The position numbers and the translations under genes were made by a program. The notes beneath the pieces were generated by a model. That model was not told the origin of the DNA. It saw only the letters and a list, made by a program, of their open reading frames with translations, and made no database searches. From Rheinheimera sp. (GTDB taxonomy: Bacteria; Pseudomonadota; Gammaproteobacteria; Enterobacterales; Alteromonadaceae), in NCBI GenBank assembly GCA_003482455.1, contig DMYW01000020.1, positions 1 through 15,945 of the forward strand: DNA of 15,945 nt, written 5' to 3'. The stretch's first letter is position 1. Every line of letters begins with the position of its first letter. Positions 1 through 6,928 of the stretch are shown here, in pieces.

Positions 1-5
1 TGATG

Positions 6-82
6 TGGCTCCCCAGGTTGGACTCGAACCAACGACCTACGGATTAACAGTCCGCCGCTCTAACCGGCTGAGCTACTGAGGA
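6..82 (-). tRNA. tRNA-Asn (anticodon GUU), copy 1
   Basis: Read on the minus strand, this is a complete 77-nt tRNA. Its 5' acceptor arm TCCTCAG pairs with CTGGGGA, with one T-G wobble, followed by discriminator G and an encoded CCA at positions 8-6. The T arm reads GGTTCGAGTCC and the anticodon loop CTGTTAATC, giving anticodon GTT (plus-strand 46-48), which decodes AAC and AAU. It is identical to the copy at 118-194 and lies 35 nt downstream of it, so the two are probably cut from one precursor. Any terminator would lie before position 1, outside the window. Confidence 0.97.
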
Positions 83-117
83 TCGGATACATCATTCTTC
101 GTGTTGCTGTGACAGCG

Positions 118-194
118 TGGCTCCCCAGGTTGGACTCGAACCAACGACCTACGGATTAACAGTCCGCCGCTCTAACCGGCTGAGCTACTGAGGA
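118..194 (-). tRNA. tRNA-Asn (anticodon GUU), copy 2
   Basis: This second, identical 77-nt tRNA-Asn has its anticodon GTT at plus-strand 158-160 and an encoded CCA at its 3' end (118-120). It is the promoter-proximal copy, with the promoter at 216-244 just upstream on the minus strand. The 77 tRNA bases match copy 1 exactly while the flanks differ, which points to tandem duplication kept uniform by selection or gene conversion. Confidence 0.97.
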
Positions 195-215
195 ACTGTC
201 TCGCAACGGGGGGCA

Positions 216-244
216 ATACTATAGCTGGTCTTCATGGCTGTCAA
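216..244 (-). promoter_or_regulatory. Promoter of the tRNA-Asn pair, stringent type
   Basis: On the minus strand a consensus -35 TTGACA (244-239) is followed by a 17-nt spacer and a -10 TAGTAT (221-216). The next bases, GCCCCCCG (214-207), form a very G+C-rich discriminator, typical of stable-RNA promoters shut down by ppGpp. The predicted start falls about 15 nt before the first tRNA, leaving a short 5' leader for processing. Stringent control is inferred from the discriminator only. Confidence 0.8.
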
Positions 245-364
245 CACTTTACACGGCTGAAAATCGCTGTTGCGAATCACTTGCTGAATGTTTGCGCAAA
301 TTGATTATTTGCATCGCAACTTTGCCTATGTTCGGAACTGAAAGCACTAAACATTGATCGCGAT

Positions 365-391
365 CGGCCATGTCAGTTGTGCACATGGCCG
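365..391. repeat. 9-bp perfect inverted repeat
   Basis: CGGCCATGT (365-373) and ACATGGCCG (383-391) are exact inverted copies separated by 9 nt. The left arm abuts the palindrome GATCGCGATC. There is no T tract, so this is not a standard terminator. It could be a dimeric operator or an RNA hairpin; no regulator is evident nearby. Confidence 0.6.
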
Positions 392-436
392 CAAACTCAG
401 CAACCACGCGGCTTGGAGAAAGTTGTGCACAGAATC

Positions 437-445
437 TGTGGATAA
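437..445 (-). promoter_or_regulatory. Perfect DnaA box
   Basis: The plus strand reads TGTGGATAA, the exact complement of the high-affinity DnaA box TTATCCACA. A second word 12 nt to the right, TGTGCAAGA (449-457), fits the relaxed box consensus with one mismatch. A single 9-mer can arise by chance, so binding in the cell is uncertain. Confidence 0.5.
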
Positions 446-818
446 CTCTGTGCAAGACTCGTGATATGCCTGTGCAACCTCAGGATTCGCAAGGCTTGCA
501 GCAAGATCAATAGGTTTTTAATAAAAAATATATTTCTTACAAATCAAATAGATACAATTCAGCTTTCAGTGTTCGGTTCGCGTAACCAAGTGAAAATGGC
601 GGTGATGACAGCTCGAAGTCGATTGTGAACTATTTTTCCAGCACAGAGCGACGAACGGTCGATTTTTGCCACTTTTTATTCATATTTTTGCTGGAAAAAT
701 CAACTTGCCTTCTTAAAGAACTGCCACTCGTCGTATCTGCTGAGTTTTTTCGTTGCAAAGATAGAGCAGGCGCTGCCTTTTCAATACAATGTTGGTTTTT
801 GCGTAAATTGAAGTAGCC

Positions 819-2201
819 ATGACTGCAAAGGTACAAAAGCTCGATATGACCCAAGGCGACATCCGCGACATGCTTAAACGCATGACCATCCCGATGTTGT
901 TTGGCATGGTCACTCTGATGTCATTTAACCTGGTTGACACGTTTTTTATCAGTATGCTCGGAACTCATGAACTTGCTGCGGTTAGCTTTACGTTTCCTGT
1001 GACCTTTACTGTGATTAGTTTGGCGATAGGCTTGGGCATTGGCACCTCCGCCGTGATTGCCAAAGCTTACGGGAGTGGCGATCAAGAAGCAGCCAAGGCG
1101 GATGGCCTTGGTGCTTTGTGGCTGTCGACGTATCTCGTTGCTGGGTTGTCCCTGCTTGGCTACCTGACCATTGAACCGCTGTTTCGACTACTTGGCGCAG
1201 ACGACAGCACTATGCCATTTATTCATCAATATATGACCTGGTGGTTTGGTGGATCTGTGCTGTTAATCACGCCGATGATTGGTAATTCGGTGCTTCGAGC
1301 TTCTGGTGACACCAAAACCCCAAGCATCATGATGGCCAGTGGTGGGGTGATCAATGCAATATTGGACCCGATTTTGATTTTCGGTTGGGGACCTATCCCG
1401 GCGATGGGAGTCGAAGGGGCGTCGATAGCCAGCGTTATTTCGTGGCTGGTCGGTTTCTCATTAATCATCTATTTAATCGTGTTTCGGCGTAAATTGGTCA
1501 ACCGCGGCATGCTGCCATGGGCGGAGTTTAGTCGGATCAGCCGGAAAATCCTGACCATTGGTTTGCCGGCTGCAGGTGCGAATATGCTAACGCCGCTGGC
1601 TACGGCAATTTTAACCGCCATTATGGCCAGTTACGGTGCGCACGCCGTCGCAGCGTTTGGTGTTGGTGCGCGGATCGAAAGCATCGCGTCTTTAGTGGTA
1701 CTGGCGTTATCGATGACCTTGCCGCCGTTTGTCAGCCAGAACTTTGGTGCAGGTCGACTGGATCGTGTTGAAACGGCATATCGGCTTTGCATTAATTTTA
1801 TCTTTCGCTGGCAGTTTGCCGTGTATTTGGCACTTGCCGTGACCGCGCCTTGGTTGGCGAAGCTCTTTGCTACGGACCCACACGTCGAAGAATTGATTTG
1901 CTGGTTCATTTGGATCCTGCCGCTGGGATATGGGCTGCAAGGTACAGTAATTTTAACCAACTCAAGTTTTAACGCGCTGCATTTACCGATGCACGCGTTG
2001 AAGCTATCGATTATTCGTTTGTTTGTGTTTTATGTGCCGTTTGGATTTGTTGGTGGCTTATGTTTTGGCATTGTCGGGGTGTTCGCGGGCTGTTTATTGG
2101 CGAATTTTTTGAACGCGACTGTGGCGTGGCGGTGGTTTCAACAGACATTACACGGGCTGATAAGTCGCACTGCGGAGACGTCTAATGTCAAAAGTATTTG
2201 A
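819..2201 (+). CDS. MATE family multidrug/Na+ or H+ antiporter
   Basis: This 460-residue inner-membrane exporter matches the normal MATE length and has about twelve hydrophobic segments in two six-helix MatE halves. Family signatures include an early VDTFFI segment (about 39-44), LRASGDTKTP (159-168) closing the first half, and N179 with D183-P184 in the following helix. Members swap cytosolic drugs or cationic metabolites for Na+ or H+. The substrate cannot be read from the sequence, and the NorM versus DinF-like subgroup is unresolved. The ATG at 819 is preceded only by a weak purine stretch, and an in-frame ATG at residue 10 is an alternative. The 3' end overlaps uvrB by 17 nt, so the two genes almost certainly share an mRNA. 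No clear promoter was found in the long upstream gap. Confidence 0.93.
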   Translation: MTAKVQKLDMTQGDIRDMLKRMTIPMLFGMVTLMSFNLVDTFFISMLGTHELAAVSFTFPVTFTVISLAIGLGIGTSAVIAKAYGSGDQEAAKADGLGALWLSTYLVAGLSLLGYLTIEPLFRLLGADDSTMPFIHQYMTWWFGGSVLLITPMIGNSVLRASGDTKTPSIMMASGGVINAILDPILIFGWGPIPAMGVEGASIASVISWLVGFSLIIYLIVFRRKLVNRGMLPWAEFSRISRKILTIGLPAAGANMLTPLATAILTAIMASYGAHAVAAFGVGARIESIASLVVLALSMTLPPFVSQNFGAGRLDRVETAYRLCINFIFRWQFAVYLALAVTAPWLAKLFATDPHVEELICWFIWILPLGYGLQGTVILTNSSFNALHLPMHALKLSIIRLFVFYVPFGFVGGLCFGIVGVFAGCLLANFLNATVAWRWFQQTLHGLISRTAETSNVKSI

Positions 2202-4188
2202 ATTACATAGCCAATATCAACCTGCGGGTGACCAACCCACGGCAATTGCCCAATTAGTGGATGGAATCGAAGCCGGCTTGGCACATCAAACATTACTCGG
2301 CGTCACCGGCTCTGGCAAAACCTTCACGATGGCGAACGTGATTGCGCAAGTCAATCGTCCCACCTTGATCATGGCCCATAACAAAACGCTAGCTGCGCAA
2401 TTGTATGGCGAGATGAAAGAGTTCTTTCCGAATAACGCCGTGGAATACTTTGTTTCTTATTACGATTATTACCAGCCCGAAGCGTATGTCCCAGCCAGTG
2501 ACACTTTTATCGAAAAAGATGCGTCGATTAATGAGCACATCGAGCAGATGCGTTTATCGGCGACCAAAGCGCTGATGGAGCGTCGTGACGTCGTGATCAT
2601 CGCCTCGGTATCGGCGATTTACGGTCTGGGGGACCCAGAATCCTACATGAAGATGTTGTTGCATCTGCGAGTCGGTGACACGGTTGACCAACGCTTTATT
2701 TTGCGCCGTTTGGCGGAATTACAATATCAACGTAACGACATGGCATTTGAACGGGCGACCTATCGAGTGCGCGGCGATGTGATTGATATTCACCCGGCGG
2801 AATCGGATGAAATCGCCGTGCGTGTCGAGTTGTTTGACGAAGAAATTGAACGTATTACCTTATTTGACCCACTCACCGGCGCTATCGAGCGCAGCGTTGC
2901 TCGATTTACCATTTACCCGAAAACTCACTATGTGACGCCGCGCGAGAAGATTTTAGAGGCGGTCGACCAAATCAAAGTGGAGTTGGCGCAGCGGCGGGCA
3001 CAGTTTTTGGCCGAAAATAAGCTGGTCGAAGAGCAACGTTTGGCGCAGCGCACCTTATTTGACCTTGAGATGATGGTCGAGCTTGGTTATTGCTCGGGCA
3101 TTGAAAACTATTCGCGGTATTTGTCCGGCCGTGCCGACGGCGAACCGCCACCGACGTTACTGGATTATTTCCCTGCTGACGGCTTGATGTTTATCGACGA
3201 GTCGCATGTGATGATCGGCCAAATCGGCGCTATGTTTCGTGGCGACCGCTCACGCAAAGAAAACTTAGTAAACTACGGCTTTCGTTTGCCATCAGCGCTG
3301 GATAACCGGCCACTGAAATTTGAAGAATTTGAGGCGATCGCGCCGCAACGCGTCTATGTGTCGGCGACACCGGCAGCTTACGAACTGGAGAAATCCGGTA
3401 GCGATATCGCCGAGCAAGTGGTGCGCCCCACCGGTTTGGTTGACCCAGTGATCGAAATCCGGCCTGTCGGCTCGCAAGTCGATGATTTATTGTCAGAAGC
3501 GCTACGCTGCGCCAAGCTCGAAGAGCGGGTGCTGGTGACGACTCTGACCAAAAAGATGGCGGAGGATTTAACCGATTATTTGGCCAATCACGGCGTGCGC
3601 GTGCGTTATTTGCACTCGGACATTGATACGGTGGAGCGGGTTGAAATCATCCGCGATTTGCGGCTAGGCGTGTTTGATGTGCTGGTTGGCATCAACCTAC
3701 TGCGGGAAGGCTTGGATATTCCGGAAGTCTCGTTAGTCGCTATCCTTGATGCGGACAAAGAAGGCTTTTTGCGCTCCGACCGCAGTCTAATCCAAACCAT
3801 TGGCCGCGCCGCGCGCAACGTCAACGGCAAAGCGATTTTATACGCAGATGTGATCACCGGCTCGATGCAGCGTGCGATCAACGAGACTGAACGTCGGCGA
3901 GCCAAACAAATCGCCTTTAATGAAGCCAACGGCATAGTACCGACGCAAATTCGGAAAAAAGTGGCCGATGTGATGGATTTGGGTCAAGACACCCCAGCAA
4001 CGCAACGTAAAGTCGCGCAGCCTGCCGCCGAGTACAAAGCAGCAACACCGCAGCAACTCAATGCACAAATCAAAAAGCTAGAAGGTCAAATGTTACAGCA
4101 CGCCAAAAATTTGGAGTTCGAACAAGCGGCGGTGCTGCGAGATCAAGTGCTGCAGTTAAAGGCGAAGTTGTTGGAAATCGATCGCTAA
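2185..4188 (+). CDS. uvrB: Excinuclease ABC subunit B (UvrB)
   Basis: UvrB is the DNA-damage-verifying helicase-like subunit of nucleotide excision repair. UvrA loads it, and it then recruits UvrC for the dual incision. At 667 residues it is the usual length. It shows Walker A GVTGSGKT (39-46), the Tyr-rich beta-hairpin region around residues 90-117 (YYDYYQPEAY) that probes damage, Walker B with D338-E339 in FIDESHV, a C-terminal helicase half with GINLLREGLDIPE and IQTIGRAARN, and the UVR coiled-coil at about 629-666 that contacts UvrC. The ATG at 2185 has GGAG at 2174-2177, 7 nt away, inside the end of the MATE gene, so translation is probably coupled. No CTG-N10-CAG LexA operator was found between 455 and 850 or just before the start. 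A hairpin terminator follows at 4238. Confidence 0.99.
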   Translation: MSKVFELHSQYQPAGDQPTAIAQLVDGIEAGLAHQTLLGVTGSGKTFTMANVIAQVNRPTLIMAHNKTLAAQLYGEMKEFFPNNAVEYFVSYYDYYQPEAYVPASDTFIEKDASINEHIEQMRLSATKALMERRDVVIIASVSAIYGLGDPESYMKMLLHLRVGDTVDQRFILRRLAELQYQRNDMAFERATYRVRGDVIDIHPAESDEIAVRVELFDEEIERITLFDPLTGAIERSVARFTIYPKTHYVTPREKILEAVDQIKVELAQRRAQFLAENKLVEEQRLAQRTLFDLEMMVELGYCSGIENYSRYLSGRADGEPPPTLLDYFPADGLMFIDESHVMIGQIGAMFRGDRSRKENLVNYGFRLPSALDNRPLKFEEFEAIAPQRVYVSATPAAYELEKSGSDIAEQVVRPTGLVDPVIEIRPVGSQVDDLLSEALRCAKLEERVLVTTLTKKMAEDLTDYLANHGVRVRYLHSDIDTVERVEIIRDLRLGVFDVLVGINLLREGLDIPEVSLVAILDADKEGFLRSDRSLIQTIGRAARNVNGKAILYADVITGSMQRAINETERRRAKQIAFNEANGIVPTQIRKKVADVMDLGQDTPATQRKVAQPAAEYKAATPQQLNAQIKKLEGQMLQHAKNLEFEQAAVLRDQVLQLKAKLLEIDR

Positions 4189-4237
4189 ACAGAATTCTTG
4201 CACAAAAATTGGTCAATCAATTCAATGATATCTATCG

Positions 4238-4267
4238 AAAAGCCGCAACTACTGCGGCTTTTGTTTT
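4238..4267 (+). terminator. Rho-independent terminator of the MATE-uvrB unit
   Basis: AAAAGCCGCA (4238-4247) pairs perfectly with TGCGGCTTTT (4253-4262) around a 5-nt loop, followed by GTTTT. It lies 50 nt after the uvrB stop. Confidence 0.88.
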
Positions 4268-4353
4268 GGCAGTGCTACACTTCGCGCCCTTCATTTTCGG
4301 TTCATCGGTGTTTTATAACGTGACGATGATTTTTGTTAAAAAGGGTACATAGT

Positions 4354-5133
4354 ATGAAGTTTGTTTCCATTTTCGCCGCTGCTTTGATGGCAGGTTCACC
4401 ATTAGCACACGCCGGTTATCAGTTCCAAACCGATCTGGATTACACCAAAGTCAACGCGGCGGACACAGACGTGCATACCACGACACTTCGTCACACTTGG
4501 TTTGTTGAACCATTGGCCCATGGTGACGAAGAACCATGGGGTGAAGCGGCCTTTTTACAACGCAGCCGTAACTACAGCGCTGCGTTTAGCCACAACTCAT
4601 TGCAATTTAACGGTCAACCAACGGATGCCAACAGTTGGTCGATTGGTAGTGAATACATGAGTCAAGGCCATAATTTTTATGTAGCGGGTGACTTCAGCAT
4701 GCTCAACGGTGATAACTCATTAGCCGCCAATGCTGCGGTTGGTTATTTTGTGCAAAAAAACTGGTTGGTGAAACTAGATGCGTATCACAGCAACTTGGAT
4801 GGCGCACCGGCACAAACCGATTATGGTGTCAGTACCAAAGCGGTGATCCCAGTGCTTGGCGGTGATTACGTGGTGCTTAATGCGGCAATCGCCAATTTCG
4901 AGCAAGGTACTGCCCATAACATCAGTGCCGATTATTACATGCGTCCTTGGTGGAGTGTGGGTCTGGCTGTGCGTGAAGCTGCACCAGGCTGGCAGCAGCT
5001 CGGCGATGCCACAGAAATCCGCGCACAATATTACCTATTCAAGCGCTTAGCGCTGCGCGCTGCGTTTGCTCGCGTTGACGTCGGTGCTGAAACGGATAAT
5101 CAATACAGCATCGGTGCCGGTCTGCGTTTTTAA
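4354..5133 (+). CDS. Putative outer-membrane beta-barrel protein, 259 aa
   Basis: This is an exported protein with a clean Sec signal peptide (MKFVSIF... ending AHA, cut after about residue 20). The mature part is full of alternating hydrophobic and polar strands rich in Tyr, Trp and Asn (for example SIGSEYMSQGHNFYVAGDF), and it ends in GAGLRF. A C-terminal Phe is the recognition signal for barrel insertion by the BAM complex. The length suggests a barrel of about 10-14 strands. I do not recognise the family, and nothing indicates a substrate. The ATG at 4354 is preferred over the upstream TTG at 4333 because AAAAAGGG sits about 8 nt before it and the signal peptide starts exactly there. A possible weak promoter, TCATTT-N17-TATAAC (4291-4319), would make this a separate unit after the uvrB terminator. 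The stop is only 15 bp from the convergent MCP gene. Confidence 0.8.
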   Translation: MKFVSIFAAALMAGSPLAHAGYQFQTDLDYTKVNAADTDVHTTTLRHTWFVEPLAHGDEEPWGEAAFLQRSRNYSAAFSHNSLQFNGQPTDANSWSIGSEYMSQGHNFYVAGDFSMLNGDNSLAANAAVGYFVQKNWLVKLDAYHSNLDGAPAQTDYGVSTKAVIPVLGGDYVVLNAAIANFEQGTAHNISADYYMRPWWSVGLAVREAAPGWQQLGDATEIRAQYYLFKRLALRAAFARVDVGAETDNQYSIGAGLRF

Positions 5134-5148
5134 ACCACGTCGCTTGAA

Positions 5149-6741
5149 TTAACGAAATGTCCATTGACCAAGTTGTTGCTGCAGGTCTGCTGCCAACTTG
5201 GTTAAATGGCCACTAGCTTGCGCTGTGCTGCTTGCGGCATCCGCGGTTACGGCCGCCACTTGTTGTACTTGACCCGCCGTCATTAATAGTTTCTCGCTGG
5301 ATTGTTGTTGAAAGGTCACTTCATGTTGGATCTGGGCAACGGCGCCTACCACACTTTGCGCTTTTTCGGTGATTTGTTGCATTGACGATTCGGCTTGGCT
5401 GGCCAATTCGCCACTTGCTAAGGCGAGTGTGAGAACTTGTTGCATTCGGGTATTTGCTTGATGTGAGGTATTTTGCACCTGCGCGATCAGTTGATTGATT
5501 TGCACAGTGGCTTGCGAGGTTTTCCCCGCAAGTGCCCTGACTTCGTCTGCAACGACAGCAAATCCGCGTCCAGATTCCCCAGCGCGTGCCGCTTCAATGG
5601 CGGCATTTAACGCCAACAGGTTGGTTTGGTCCGCGACCGAGCCAATTAATTGCACCACTTGATTAATGCTGCTGGTTTGGGCATCTAAGGTTTGCATGAT
5701 GGTCGCAGATTGGGCTATTTCATCGCCCATTGACCGCAGCGCTTGGTTGGCTTGTTGCACCGTGGCTGCACCTTGAGTTGATAGCTCACCGCTGTGACTC
5801 GATGTCCCTGCCGCGTGCTGACTTTGTTGTGCCAATTGGCTCAAGTGTTGGTCATTGGTTTGTAATGTCGATTCAATTAGGGTCGAACTGGTTTCAGCAC
5901 TGGCGGCACTTTGCACCAACCTTTGTGCTTGTTGCTGTAATTGTTCGCTAGCGCTGCGAACTTGTTGGCTGTCGTGATAAACCAACTCAAGCACTGCCGC
6001 TAGTTGGCTCAACAGTTGGTTGACAGACTCTGCGGTTTGACCAAATTCATCTGTGCGGTGTACAGGCACTCGTTCGGTCAGATCTCTTTGAGAAGCGATG
6101 CGCCGCAATGCGTGTTGCATGCCATCGAGCGGCCGTTGCACCGACTGTTGCAACCGCCACGCCACCGTCAGCACAGCGGCCAACGCCGCCACAAACATGA
6201 CAATGAGGCCAGTGATGGTGCGGCTGATCAATTGTGCGGCTTTTTGTTCGGTGGTTTGCACCTGTTGATTCGCCAGCGTGACCACCTGTTCAATGGCTAG
6301 GCGATGCTGTTGATAAAGCTCGGTTAGTTGTCGGCGTTGCTCGCTGTCTGAAGGTGTAGTGGCCGCTAACTGATAGAATTTTGCCGCAAACATGTCCGCT
6401 TTATCCAATGCTTGCACCAATGACGGCGACAGACCTTGTTGTTGCCAAAACCGTCGACGCGTCTGGTATTCATCAGCCAGCCGTTGCAATTTCTGCTGCA
6501 AAGCCGGCTGATCCGCGTTGGGGAGCGTTTGTTCCAGCACAGTCAGATAACTTTCGATGATATAGACGGGCGTGGGCAAGATATCGGCAATCAAATCCTT
6601 GCCTTCGATAACCTCGGCATACAAGGGGCCATTGATTTTGAGTTGCTGCAACGAATAAAAAGACCAGCTGCCGTAGCCTACAAAGCTTAAGGTAAAAATT
6701 GTTGCAAGCAGATATAAGCGTTGTCGAACAGAGAGTTGCAT
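5149..6741 (-). CDS. Methyl-accepting chemotaxis protein
   Basis: This inner-membrane chemoreceptor signals through CheW and CheA to the flagellar motor. Its 530 residues fit a two-pass receptor: TM1 about 9-29, a largely helical periplasmic sensor of about 145 residues (30-174), TM2 about 175-195, a HAMP domain about 196-248 (RPLDGMQ, then TDEFGQ) and a long signalling coiled coil to the end. The near-invariant hairpin tip is present at about 375-403 (NLLALNAAIEAARAGE, GRGFAVVADEVR). The sensor begins INGPLYAEVIEGKDLIADIL, a segment I recall from other gammaproteobacterial receptors, so the ligand class may be shared; the ligand is unknown. The C-terminus stops at QWTFR without a flexible tail or an NWETF-type CheR tether. 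The start at 6741 has AGGT about 8 nt upstream. It is divergent from the M14 gene, and no che or fli genes are nearby. Confidence 0.97.
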   Translation of the reverse strand: MQLSVRQRLYLLATIFTLSFVGYGSWSFYSLQQLKINGPLYAEVIEGKDLIADILPTPVYIIESYLTVLEQTLPNADQPALQQKLQRLADEYQTRRRFWQQQGLSPSLVQALDKADMFAAKFYQLAATTPSDSEQRRQLTELYQQHRLAIEQVVTLANQQVQTTEQKAAQLISRTITGLIVMFVAALAAVLTVAWRLQQSVQRPLDGMQHALRRIASQRDLTERVPVHRTDEFGQTAESVNQLLSQLAAVLELVYHDSQQVRSASEQLQQQAQRLVQSAASAETSSTLIESTLQTNDQHLSQLAQQSQHAAGTSSHSGELSTQGAATVQQANQALRSMGDEIAQSATIMQTLDAQTSSINQVVQLIGSVADQTNLLALNAAIEAARAGESGRGFAVVADEVRALAGKTSQATVQINQLIAQVQNTSHQANTRMQQVLTLALASGELASQAESSMQQITEKAQSVVGAVAQIQHEVTFQQQSSEKLLMTAGQVQQVAAVTADAASSTAQASGHLTKLAADLQQQLGQWTFR

Positions 6742-6928
6742 ACCAAGTACCTATTTGTGTGTATCTGCAAAACATAGTTGTTTGTCTGCACATTTGCTGT
6801 GAATATGCAAAGATTTCCACAAACGATCGTATCAGCGGTTGAACTCGCCTCACTAGCGATTGACCACACAAGGCTTGACACAACGGCGTGTGCTCGTCAG
6901 ATTTGAATTTTTCCGTACGGATCTTGTG

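Larger units (their letters stand above)
195..818. other. 624-bp gene-free stretch with DnaA-box cluster and A+T-rich tract
   Basis: I see no convincing gene here; the short open frames lack ribosome sites and protein-like composition. It holds the tRNA promoter (216-244), a palindrome TTTGCGCAAA (291-300), a palindrome GATCGCGATC (356-365) and a 9-bp inverted repeat (365-373 with 383-391). It also has a perfect DnaA box (437-445), four copies of TGTGCA (378, 424, 449, 471) and an A+T-rich tract at about 514-558. The 5' end of the MATE-uvrB transcript must start in its right half, but no good sigma70 promoter or LexA operator is visible there. Confidence 0.6.

Noticed and set aside
1..194. 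Integrated element at the tRNA genes
   Set aside because: There is no integrase and no duplicated tRNA fragment acting as an attachment site; both copies are full length and functional-looking.
249..455. 68-residue minus-strand open frame
   Set aside because: It overlaps the palindromes and DnaA box, has no ribosome site and has no protein-like pattern.
470..483. LexA-like CTG...CAG pair upstream of MATE-uvrB
   Set aside because: The spacing is 8 nt rather than the 10 nt needed for a gammaproteobacterial LexA operator.
625..854. Short overlapping open frames on both strands before the MATE gene
   Set aside because: Low-complexity composition, no start signals, and they overlap the MATE start; chance frames in A+T-rich DNA.
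5105..5131. Possible terminator at the end of the 4354-5133 gene
   Set aside because: Only short interrupted pairing can be formed before the Ts, and it lies inside the coding sequence.
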